DNA of 64,000 bases from Dechloromonas sp. HYN0024 (GTDB lineage: Bacteria; Pseudomonadota; Gammaproteobacteria; Burkholderiales; Rhodocyclaceae). The notes beneath the pieces were generated by a model. The model had not been told where the DNA came from, did not search any database, and saw only the letters and a list, made by a program, of their open reading frames with translations. Made by a program: the position numbers and the translations under genes. Shown here in pieces: positions 39,079-46,566 of this stretch; within the stretch, counting starts at the first letter, position 1; every line of letters starts with the position of its first letter. The stretch lies in contig NZ_CP031842.1 of assembly GCF_003441615.1 (NCBI RefSeq), forward strand, positions 2,240,001-2,304,000. The letters are read 5' to 3'.

Positions 39079-41366
39079 TTGTCGCCAAAACTGTAGCGCA
39101 CACCGACCCAGGCAGAACGCGGAGCGCCGGGTGCGACGAAGGTTTCATGGCGCCAGGCGGGAGAACTGTTGGTAAAACTGCCGGCTGCGTCAAAGGGGTT
39201 GATCGCCAGCGCCGCCGCCGTCGCGTAATGCTTGTCGAAAACATTATTGATCTTGGCAAAGACCTGCCAACCGCCACCCAAGCGGGCTTCAGCGTTCAGG
39301 TTGAGAATGGCATAGCCGGGGATCTTGCCATCGCCTTCAAAGGCTTGACCAGCGACGGTGCCGGCCTGATGCTGGTTGTTTTCGTTGCCCCGGGCGATCT
39401 GGCCGGAAAACGCCTGAACATTGCCGCCGATACGCAACCAGTCGACCGCTCGCCACGACAGGCCGAGTTTCAGGCTGTGGTTCGGCAGGCCGGGCATCTG
39501 GTCACCCTTCCTGACGAAGATTTCGTCGCTGGCCGGGCACTCGGCGGCACTGCCGGCCGAGCTGTTGTTGGCGGCGAGCAGGCAGGCTTCGGACTGAAAG
39601 CTCGCCTTCAGGTAGCTGTAGTTGATCTGCCAGTCGACACGATGCTGGCTGCCATTGAGGCCAAGCTCCAGCCCCTGACGCCGGGTCTTGCCATAATTGG
39701 TGAAATAGCCGGCACTATGGGAGGTGCCGACGAACAGGATATCGTCGCGCGACAATGTGCGAAAGACGCCGGCATTCCAGTCAATGCCGCCGGCCATCTT
39801 GCCGCGCAGGCCAGCCTCCAGCGTCCGGGCGACGACCTGCTTGAGGTACGGGTCGGAGGCCATCGAATTAGGCAGGGTGCAGGGATTGGCCGGGTCGGCA
39901 CAGCCGAGTTCGATCGGCGTCGGAATCCGGTTGCCCTGACTGAAGCCGGCGTAGGCGTTGAGGGCCGGAAGGACTTGCCAGCTCAGTCCGAGGGCCGGAT
40001 TGAGCTGGTGATAACTGTGGTCGCCGTCGAGATTGGGCGGAGAGAGGTTCAACTCGTCATGGGTCGTCACCCGGCTCATGTTGTAGCGTGCAGCGCCAGT
40101 CAGATGAAGATTCTTGGCCAGGGCAAACGTATCAGTGACGAAAATGCTGCTCGTTCGCGTCGTACCGTGCAGGGCGTTTTCGACGACCGGATCGGCCGTC
40201 GGGGTGACGCCCCGGGCGGCATTGATCACGCCAATTTCCTGCGTTTGCGCAAAGCTCATCCGGGCAACATCAATCGATGCACCAACCCCCAGTTGCTGGC
40301 GCTCGGTGGTCAGATTCCACTGGCCCGAAGCCCCCGTGCCGCGCTGGGTCGTGCGGGTCCGGTTGTTGGCACCGGAATCGTCATCAGACAAGCCATCGAA
40401 TGGCCCACCGGCAAACTCGTCGTTGAGATCACCATTCAGGGTGCTGATCTTGTTGTGACGGAAATAGACGTTGCCACTCAAACTTTGTGCATCGCTCAAC
40501 CACAGGCGGCCATTCAGGGCGACCTGGGTCAGATTGTTGCGGGTGATGTCCGGCTGGGTAAAGATCTGCTCCCGCCGGGCCGCCAGCATCGACTCGGGCA
40601 CCAGGCCGTTGCCGGTCATCCGCGTCACCGCCCGGGTCAGGCTGAGATCAAGTTCACCGGCCGCATGTCGGAACGACAGCTTGCCAAAGAGCTGCTTGGC
40701 ATCCGAATGGGAAAAATCGCGCCAGCCATCTTCGCGGAACCAATCGCCCCCGACGTACCAACCAATGGCACCGCTATGACCGCCGTGCTCAAGTTCAAGA
40801 TTGCTGCGACCAAAACTGCCACCGGATAATTCCATCTTGCTGCCGGCGTGACTGAAACCATCCTTGGTACGAATGGCAATCGCCCCGCCCAGCGTATTCA
40901 GGCCAAACGCCGGGTTCGAACCCGGAATCAGGTCCATGCCGGCAATCGCCGAATTGGGCAGAAGTTCCCAATTAACCGTATCGCCAAAGGGCTCGTTGAT
41001 GCGCACGCCATCGAGATATATCGACAGCCCCTGCGGGGTGCCAAGCAAGGGAGATGCCGTAAAGCCACGGTAATTGATGTTTTGCTGGAAAGGGTTACCC
41101 TGGATTTCATTGACCGTCACGCTGGGCAATTGCCGCGCCATGAATTCCGGCAGATTCAGGCTTTCCTGGTCTTCCAGTTGCTGGCCGCTGACTGTCTGAA
41201 CGTTGGCTGGCAAATGCAGGCGCGGCACGCCGATACCAGAGAGCGGTGTGGTACCGATAACTTCGACGGTCGCTGTGGTAACGACCGGATCGGCCGCGAA
41301 GGCCGGGGCAATAGCGATGGCAAGGGCGACAGATAGCAGCGAGGGTTGGGGTGTCTGGCACTTCAT
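39075..41366 (-). CDS. TonB-dependent receptor of the quinoprotein operon
   Basis: A 763-residue outer-membrane receptor with signal peptide (cleaved after APAFA), plug domain (about 45-165, with QNINYRGFTASPLLGTPQGL and GAIAIRTKDG) and barrel ending VGVRYSFGDK. The family resembles FecA/CirA-like receptors for metal chelates. It differs from the PqqU-like receptor 5 kb away. Its operon with its own TonB, a two-component system and quinoprotein helper proteins, opposite a lanthanide-type dehydrogenase, suggests import of a lanthanide chelate or cofactor. It overlaps both neighbours by four bases. Confidence 0.9.
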   Translation of the reverse strand: MKCQTPQPSLLSVALAIAIAPAFAADPVVTTATVEVIGTTPLSGIGVPRLHLPANVQTVSGQQLEDQESLNLPEFMARQLPSVTVNEIQGNPFQQNINYRGFTASPLLGTPQGLSIYLDGVRINEPFGDTVNWELLPNSAIAGMDLIPGSNPAFGLNTLGGAIAIRTKDGFSHAGSKMELSGGSFGRSNLELEHGGHSGAIGWYVGGDWFREDGWRDFSHSDAKQLFGKLSFRHAAGELDLSLTRAVTRMTGNGLVPESMLAARREQIFTQPDITRNNLTQVALNGRLWLSDAQSLSGNVYFRHNKISTLNGDLNDEFAGGPFDGLSDDDSGANNRTRTTQRGTGASGQWNLTTERQQLGVGASIDVARMSFAQTQEIGVINAARGVTPTADPVVENALHGTTRTSSIFVTDTFALAKNLHLTGAARYNMSRVTTHDELNLSPPNLDGDHSYHQLNPALGLSWQVLPALNAYAGFSQGNRIPTPIELGCADPANPCTLPNSMASDPYLKQVVARTLEAGLRGKMAGGIDWNAGVFRTLSRDDILFVGTSHSAGYFTNYGKTRRQGLELGLNGSQHRVDWQINYSYLKASFQSEACLLAANNSSAGSAAECPASDEIFVRKGDQMPGLPNHSLKLGLSWRAVDWLRIGGNVQAFSGQIARGNENNQHQAGTVAGQAFEGDGKIPGYAILNLNAEARLGGGWQVFAKINNVFDKHYATAAALAINPFDAAGSFTNSSPAWRHETFVAPGAPRSAWVGVRYSFGDK

Positions 41367-42085
41367 GTTGTTTTCTTGAGCTTGTAGTTAACCGGCACGA
41401 CGACCGAAATTTCATTGGCTTCCAGTGCTTCGGGCAAGGGCGGCAAGCCGGCCAGGGCTTCGAGCATGGCCAGCGCATGCTGATCGAGGACATCAAATCC
41501 ACTCGAATGATCGAGCACCACACCGATCAGATTGCCCTTGCGGGCCACCTTGAGGCGCAGGCGAACCTCGCCCTCCCAGCCGCGCATGGCGGCCACCCTG
41601 GGGTATTCCTGATGACGGGCCAACAGTTCGCCGAGGCGCTGGCGATAGCCATCCAGCACCTCGCTTTGCGGACGTTGCAGCGGGGCGGCCGGACGGGGCG
41701 ACTCGGGGGCGGGTGCCGATGGTATGGCTGTTGCCGCGACACTTTCCGTCACCGGCACCGACTGGGGGGACGGCACCTGGAGCGGCCTGGTGGACGGCCC
41801 AGCAGTCTGCATGACGGAGGGTGTCGGCCGCTCCGTCCGGTTTGCTTCTGGCCGGGCCTTCTCGGGGACACTTGCCGGCGTGGTCACGGCAACGGGTCGC
41901 AATTCGGAAACGTTCATCAGGCGGATCGAGGCGAGTATCGGCGGCAGGCTGACCGGGCCATGCTGGCGCTGCCATGACGTAACGGCAAAGAGGATGGCGT
42001 GGAGCAGTATCGAGCCGCCCAGAATGATCCAGAATCGGCGGTCCACGGGACGAATTTCTGGCGCGTCTATGGTCGCGGCATGCAT
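41363..42085 (-). CDS. tonB: Dedicated TonB energy transducer
   Basis: A 240-residue TonB with one N-terminal span (about 18-38, FWIILGGSILLHAILFAV, containing the SxxxH motif), a Pro/Ala/Ser-rich periplasmic linker, and a C-terminal TonB domain (YPRVAAMRGWEGEVRLRLKV). It should power the adjacent receptor. No exbB/exbD lie nearby, so it must borrow a pair from elsewhere. The ATG at 42085 overlaps the stop of the metallohydrolase gene (TGATG). Confidence 0.92.
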   Translation of the reverse strand: MHAATIDAPEIRPVDRRFWIILGGSILLHAILFAVTSWQRQHGPVSLPPILASIRLMNVSELRPVAVTTPASVPEKARPEANRTERPTPSVMQTAGPSTRPLQVPSPQSVPVTESVAATAIPSAPAPESPRPAAPLQRPQSEVLDGYRQRLGELLARHQEYPRVAAMRGWEGEVRLRLKVARKGNLIGVVLDHSSGFDVLDQHALAMLEALAGLPPLPEALEANEISVVVPVNYKLKKTT

Positions 42086-43023
42086 CACTTATCCCCTGCC
42101 AGGGCGGACTGCTCCGCCGCCGGGAACAGGTGACCGACCGAGCGGCGATATTCACTCGTGGCCAGGGGCAGATTGGCGAATGCCGCCGGCAAGGGACGCA
42201 TCAGCACGTCGTTCATGTCCAGCCCGGCTTTTGCCGCCTCATGCATCGTCGCACTCAGCCAGTTGAGCCAGTCCCGCGTCTGACCAATCGGTGCTGCGTC
42301 GCTCGTTGCCATGCCATGACCGGGCAGCAGGACCTTGAAGCCAGCCTGGCGGGTCAGCGCCTCAAGCTGGTCAAGCGCAGCCAGCCAGTGCCCCACGTCG
42401 GCATGCGGCGTAGTCGGGGCCCGACCATTGAAGACCAGATCACCGGCAAAAACAACGCCACTCGCGTCGTCGACGATGACCAGATCGGCATCGGTGTGGC
42501 CATCAAGGGCAACCAGACGGAGGCTGCGCCCAGCCACCTCAAGGCGACCCGCCGTCAACGTCCGGCCCGGCACCAGTACTTCAGTGCCCTTCATCCAGTC
42601 GCCCGACATCCGGAAGAGGTTTTCGGCAAAGGCATTGCCCTCACTGACGATGCCCTGGCGGGTTTCGGCCAGCGCTGCGATGGGTATATCGGCGAACGCC
42701 AGATTGCCGAGAAAATGATCGGGGTGATGATGGGTATTGATAACCAGCACGACGGGCAGCGCGGTAATTGCCGAGATGGCCCGGCGCATCTGCTGGCCAT
42801 AGCGCAGCGACGGTCCGCTGTCGATGACAATGACGCCCTGCGGCGCAATGATGAAGGCCGTGTTGACGATGTTGCCGCCGTTGGTCGTGGTGAAATCCTC
42901 GCTCCTGCCGATAAACGCATAGACCTTGTCGGCAATCGGCGTGGCGCTCAGCCGATAGTCGAAATCAACGGCCCCGGCCCGAATGGCGACCAGCATGAGC
43001 AAGGCGCAGAGTAGCTGCTTCAT
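42085..43023 (-). CDS. Quinoprotein relay system zinc metallohydrolase
   Basis: A 312-residue secreted metallo-beta-lactamase-fold protein. The signal peptide ends near RAGA; the zinc motif HxHxDH is H98-H-H100-P-D102-H103 (INTHHHPDHFLGN), with further ligands in LDGHTDADL and LPGHG. It matches the family called quinoprotein relay system zinc metallohydrolase 2, found beside SoxYZ-like carriers and PQQ dehydrogenases. Substrate unknown; a cofactor or metal-handling step in the periplasm is likely. The start overlaps the carrier gene stop by ATGA. Confidence 0.9.
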   Translation of the reverse strand: MKQLLCALLMLVAIRAGAVDFDYRLSATPIADKVYAFIGRSEDFTTTNGGNIVNTAFIIAPQGVIVIDSGPSLRYGQQMRRAISAITALPVVLVINTHHHPDHFLGNLAFADIPIAALAETRQGIVSEGNAFAENLFRMSGDWMKGTEVLVPGRTLTAGRLEVAGRSLRLVALDGHTDADLVIVDDASGVVFAGDLVFNGRAPTTPHADVGHWLAALDQLEALTRQAGFKVLLPGHGMATSDAAPIGQTRDWLNWLSATMHEAAKAGLDMNDVLMRPLPAAFANLPLATSEYRRSVGHLFPAAEQSALAGDK

Positions 43024-43790
43024 TGCCCGATCCTCGCCTTGAAGGCATTGCCGTTGTTATCGCGCCCCGAGGCTTCAACCGCCCCCTCCGCCCCACCACG
43101 ATTGAGCGTAAACACCGGATTTTCGCTGACCGGCTCGTAGGTCTGAACGCGCATCAGGCGCTGGCCGGCGGCATCGGTAAAATTGATCTCTTCCAGGTGA
43201 AAGGCCGGCGTCCCGGCGACCAGCCCGGTATCCATCGGATGCACGATGCGCAGGCGGACACGCCCGGCATTCGGGCCTTCGCTCCACTGGCGACCGGTCA
43301 CCTCATTGAGGCGCTGTTGCCACTCCTTCGAACCACCGGCGGCTGACGGTGCGGTGCACCCGCCCCCGACCGTATTCACCCAGGTCCCGCCCACATGCCA
43401 GATGCCGTCGGCGGTACGCGCTGCCGCACGTACTGGCGTCGATTGCTGCAACTTGACGCGAAAGCCGAGATAGGCCGGAGCACCGTCGGGAAAAAAGCGC
43501 AGCACCTGGACAATCGGATTGAAATCGGCAAAGACCAGGACTTCGACCACCCCCGGCAGCGCCGTGGCGTCGACGGTGACCGGCACCTGCATCGGATTTT
43601 CAGCGATGGACGGCGAATTGACCTTGACGCGTGGATCGAAGAGAACCGGCGCGCCAGCCAGAAAGGCTTTCTGCATATCCGACCAGCGCGCCGAGTCGAG
43701 CGGATCACCGCTCTCGCGCAGCGCAGCTGCTTCGGCTGGTGACAGCAGCGCCGCCAGCGCAATCGCCGCAATGGTCAGTGGGTATTTCAT
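43020..43790 (-). CDS. Quinoprotein-associated SoxYZ-like carrier fusion
   Basis: A 256-residue periplasmic protein with signal peptide (MKYPLTIAAIALAALLSPAEA) that fuses a SoxY-like half (about 30-155) to a SoxZ-like half. The swinging-arm Cys is C145 in TVGGGCTAPS. In Sox systems this Cys carries sulfur intermediates; in quinoprotein clusters the cargo is unknown. It is the first gene of the operon, 49 bases from the -12 of a sigma-54 promoter. The ATG at 43790 opens the signal peptide; upstream in-frame codons are not used. Confidence 0.9.
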   Translation of the reverse strand: MKYPLTIAAIALAALLSPAEAAALRESGDPLDSARWSDMQKAFLAGAPVLFDPRVKVNSPSIAENPMQVPVTVDATALPGVVEVLVFADFNPIVQVLRFFPDGAPAYLGFRVKLQQSTPVRAAARTADGIWHVGGTWVNTVGGGCTAPSAAGGSKEWQQRLNEVTGRQWSEGPNAGRVRLRIVHPMDTGLVAGTPAFHLEEINFTDAAGQRLMRVQTYEPVSENPVFTLNRGGAEGAVEASGRDNNGNAFKARIGQ

Positions 43791-43838
43791 CCTTGTCTCG
43801 CTCCATAATGCCCGTTGGGCTCTTTGAGCAAACATGTG

Positions 43839-43855
43839 TGCAAAGCGCGTGCCAA
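43839..43855 (-). promoter_or_regulatory. Sigma-54 promoter of the SoxYZ-TonB-receptor operon
   Basis: On the minus strand TTGGCACGCGCTTTGCA matches the -24/-12 consensus (TGGCACG-N4-TTGCA) with exact 10-base spacing between GG and GC. It lies 49 bases before the carrier start. The same 423-base divergent region carries the promoter of the dehydrogenase gene. Confidence 0.88.
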
Positions 43856-44066
43856 GACCTGCCCACTTTGCGGAATCCTCGATCTGGCGTGCCAATTCGC
43901 CCGTTGCCGTGGTACGGGGGTCGCCTCTGAGCAACCCTGCTGTGCAACTTTGGAGCAGGTGGTGACAATTGGAACAGCCGGCCGGCCAATGCCACTGCTC
44001 CCGGAAAATCCACCGGCATCCCTTCTACAGCCCCGCCAACAGGAGCGCCGGCGATTTCGACCCGGG
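43856..44066. promoter_or_regulatory. Divergent control region between two sigma-54 promoters
   Basis: About 210 gene-free bases between back-to-back sigma-54 promoters. Activator and response-regulator sites should lie here. Visible symmetry includes ATTGG...CCAAT near 43970-43992 and CTGCT...GGAGCAG near 43938-43960, but I cannot assign either to a protein. Confidence 0.4.
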
Positions 44067-44083
44067 TTGGCACAGCCCTTGCA
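44067..44083 (+). promoter_or_regulatory. Sigma-54 promoter of the alcohol dehydrogenase gene
   Basis: TTGGCACAGCCCTTGCA has the -24 TTGGCAC and -12 TTGCA elements with exact 10-base GG-GC spacing. It would start transcription about 120 bases before the dehydrogenase ATG, which has AAGGAG upstream. Confidence 0.88.
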
Positions 44084-44213
44084 GATTGTGTTCCCTGCCA
44101 GCGAGCCGATTCAGGGAATGGAGGTGGCTCGCCAGCATGTCATTCCATCCGGCCGGGCCGTGTAAAGCACGATTTGCTGAGATGGAACCATTGGATAATC
44201 AAGGAGACAATCC

Positions 44214-45998
44214 ATGCACAGTCATACCCCTTTCAAGCGGAGAGTCATTACCCTCGCGCTTTTGATGTCGGCAGCGTTTGCTGGCACCCAGGCCAGCGCC
44301 GGCGTTACCGACGCCGACATCCTCAATGATGCCAAGACCCCCGGTGACGTCGTCAGCTTCGGCCTCGGCACCCAGGGCCAGCGTTTCAGCCCGTCCACCC
44401 AGATCAACGCCAAGACGGTGAAGAACCTGGTCCCGGCCTGGTCGATGTCCTTCGGCGGCGAAAAGCAGCGCGGCCAGGAATCGCAACCGGTCATCGCCAA
44501 CGGCAAGATGTTCGTCACCGCCTCGTACAGCCGCCTGTTCGCCATCGACGCGAAGACCGGCAAGAAGCTGTGGAAGTACGAACACCGCCTGCCCGACGGC
44601 ATCATGCCTTGCTGTGACGTGATCAACCGTGGCGCCGCCCTCTACGGCGACCTCGTCATCTTCGCCACGCTCGACGCCCAGCTCGTCGCCATGAACCAGG
44701 AGACCGGCAAGGTCGTCTGGAAGGAAAAGATCGGCGACTACGCCGCTGGCTACTCCGCCTCCGCTGCCCCGATCATCGCTCGCGGCAAGCTGATCACCGG
44801 CATTTCCGGTGGTGAATTCGGCGCCGTCGGCCGCATCGACGCCCGTGACCCGCTGACCGGCAAGCTGATCTGGTCGCGTCCGACCGTCGAAGGCCACATG
44901 GGTTATCGCTACGACGCCGAAGGCAAGGCCATTGACAACGGCATCTCCGGCACCACCAACGCCACCTGGACCGGCGACCTCTGGCAAACCGGCGGCGCAG
45001 CCACCTGGAATGGCGCCACCTACGACCCCGAGACCAACCTGATCTTCGCCGGCACCGGCAACCCGGCCCCGTGGAACAGCCACCTGCGTCCGGGCGACAA
45101 CCTGTTCTCGTCCTCCACCGTGGCCATCGACGCCGACACCGGCAAGATTGCCTGGCACTACCAGAACACCCCGCACGACGGCTGGGACTTTGACGGTGTG
45201 AACGAATTCGTCTCCTTCGACTACAAGGATCCGAAGACTGGCAAGATCATCAAGGCCGGCGGCAAGGCCGACCGTAACGGTTTCTTCTTCGTGAATGACC
45301 GCACCAACGGAAAGCTGCTCAACGCCTTCCCCTTCGTCAAGAAGATCACCTGGGCCACCGGCATCAATCTTGAAACCGGCCGTCCGAACTACATCGAAGA
45401 AGGCCGTCCGGGCGACCCGACCGCCAGTACCGATGGCAAGAAGGGCAAGGTCGTCTTCTCGGCTCCGTCCTTCCTGGGTGGCAAGAACCAGCAACAAATG
45501 GCCTACAGCCCGCAGACCGGCCTCTTCTATGTGCCGGCCAACGAATGGTCCATGGACATCTGGAATGAGCCGGTTTCCTACAAGAAGGGTGCGGCTTACC
45601 TTGGCGCCGGCTTCACCATCAAGGCTATTCACGACGACTACATCGGTGCCCTGCGCGCCGTTGATCCGGCCACGGGCAAGATCGTCTGGGAAAACAAGAA
45701 CTACGCTCCGCTCTGGGGTGGCGTCCTGACCACCGCTGGTGGCCTGGTGTTCTACGGTACCCCGGAAGGCTTCCTGAAGGGTGTTGATGCCAAGACCGGC
45801 AAGGAACTGTGGTCCTTCAACGTCGGCACCGGCATCGTTGCACCGCCGGTCAGCTGGGAACAGGATGGCCAGCAGATGATCGCCGTGACGACCGGCTGGG
45901 GCGGTGCTGTTCCGCTCTGGGGCGGCGACGTTGCCAAGCGTGTGAACTACCTCGAACAAGGCGGTTCCGTCTGGGTCTTCAAGCTCCACAAGGGCTAA
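44214..45998 (+). CDS. PQQ-dependent alcohol dehydrogenase, lanthanide type
   Basis: A 594-residue periplasmic quinoprotein with signal peptide (cleaved near TQASAG) and the eight-bladed propeller with tryptophan-docking repeats. It resembles ExaA/PedE/PedH ethanol dehydrogenases: vicinal Cys133-Cys134 (MPCCDV) over PQQ, metal ligand Glu201 (GGEFG) and Asn283 (GTGNPAPW). Catalytic Asp325 is followed two residues later by Asp327 (GWDFDGVNE). That extra Asp marks lanthanide-binding enzymes (XoxF, ExaF, PedH); calcium enzymes such as ExaA have Ser or Ala there. It oxidises alcohols and passes electrons to cytochrome c. Confidence 0.94.
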   Translation: MHSHTPFKRRVITLALLMSAAFAGTQASAGVTDADILNDAKTPGDVVSFGLGTQGQRFSPSTQINAKTVKNLVPAWSMSFGGEKQRGQESQPVIANGKMFVTASYSRLFAIDAKTGKKLWKYEHRLPDGIMPCCDVINRGAALYGDLVIFATLDAQLVAMNQETGKVVWKEKIGDYAAGYSASAAPIIARGKLITGISGGEFGAVGRIDARDPLTGKLIWSRPTVEGHMGYRYDAEGKAIDNGISGTTNATWTGDLWQTGGAATWNGATYDPETNLIFAGTGNPAPWNSHLRPGDNLFSSSTVAIDADTGKIAWHYQNTPHDGWDFDGVNEFVSFDYKDPKTGKIIKAGGKADRNGFFFVNDRTNGKLLNAFPFVKKITWATGINLETGRPNYIEEGRPGDPTASTDGKKGKVVFSAPSFLGGKNQQQMAYSPQTGLFYVPANEWSMDIWNEPVSYKKGAAYLGAGFTIKAIHDDYIGALRAVDPATGKIVWENKNYAPLWGGVLTTAGGLVFYGTPEGFLKGVDAKTGKELWSFNVGTGIVAPPVSWEQDGQQMIAVTTGWGGAVPLWGGDVAKRVNYLEQGGSVWVFKLHKG

Positions 45999-46074
45999 AC
46001 TAGGCTAATGTCGGGCCGCCAGAACAGCGGCCCGACATTCTCTGCTTCATTCAATATCGATAAGGAAAACAGTC

Positions 46075-46455
46075 ATGTTCCGTCACCGCAAACTCGCCGC
46101 CGTGCTACTGGGCAGCCTTCTGATCAGCCCGTTAGCCATGGCCGATGCCAAGAACGACACCGAGATGAAGAAATTGGCCACTGCCAGCGGCTGCATGACC
46201 TGTCACGGCATCGAAAAAGACAAGCCCGGCCCGGATGGCCTCAAGCCGATCGGCCCGGCCTGGATCAATGTCGCCAAGCAATACAAGGGTAAGCCCGGCG
46301 CCACGGAATTCCTGACCCGCGTCGTCCTCGAAGGCTCGAACCCCTATAGCAGCCACTGGAAAGACAAGGTCAGCGGCCTCTCCATGCCGCCCAATGCCGT
46401 CGCCATCACGGAAGGCAATGCCCGCCTGCTGGTGAACTGGATTCTCGCCATGTAA
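46075..46455 (+). CDS. Periplasmic cytochrome c, partner of the dehydrogenase
   Basis: A 126-residue class I cytochrome c with signal peptide (MFRHRKLAAVLLGSLLISPLAMA), haem motif C40-M-T-C43-H44 and a likely Met ligand in SGLSMPPNA. It lies 76 bases after the dehydrogenase gene with no promoter between and probably accepts its electrons, as ExaB (cytochrome c550) does in Pseudomonas. A terminator follows. Confidence 0.92.
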   Translation: MFRHRKLAAVLLGSLLISPLAMADAKNDTEMKKLATASGCMTCHGIEKDKPGPDGLKPIGPAWINVAKQYKGKPGATEFLTRVVLEGSNPYSSHWKDKVSGLSMPPNAVAITEGNARLLVNWILAM

Positions 46456-46480
46456 GCTGCAACTTGCAGGATGAAACAAC

Positions 46481-46512
46481 AAACCGGCCCGTGTGGCCGG
46501 TTTTGCATTTTA
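46481..46512 (+). terminator. Terminator of the dehydrogenase-cytochrome operon
   Basis: AAACCGGCC/GGCCGGTTT stem around CGTGT, followed by TGCATTTTA. It separates this operon from the converging hybrid kinase gene. Confidence 0.8.
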
Positions 46513-46566
46513 GGTATCCGTAGCGTGTATTGTTGGCACCGCAGGCATGCCGAACAAAGCGCATGA

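Noticed and set aside
39147..40829. 560-codon plus-strand frame within the TonB receptor gene
   Set aside because: No recognisable domain; the receptor on the minus strand has signal peptide, plug and barrel.
43935..43955. TTGCACAGCAGGGTTGCT on the minus strand as a second promoter of the carrier operon
   Set aside because: The -24 GG is missing and spacing is wrong; the perfect site at 43839-43855 explains the operon.
44199..45989. 596-codon open frame antisense to the alcohol dehydrogenase
   Set aside because: It is a shadow of a strongly biased GC-rich gene; the translated product is Gly/Val/Asp-rich with no family features.
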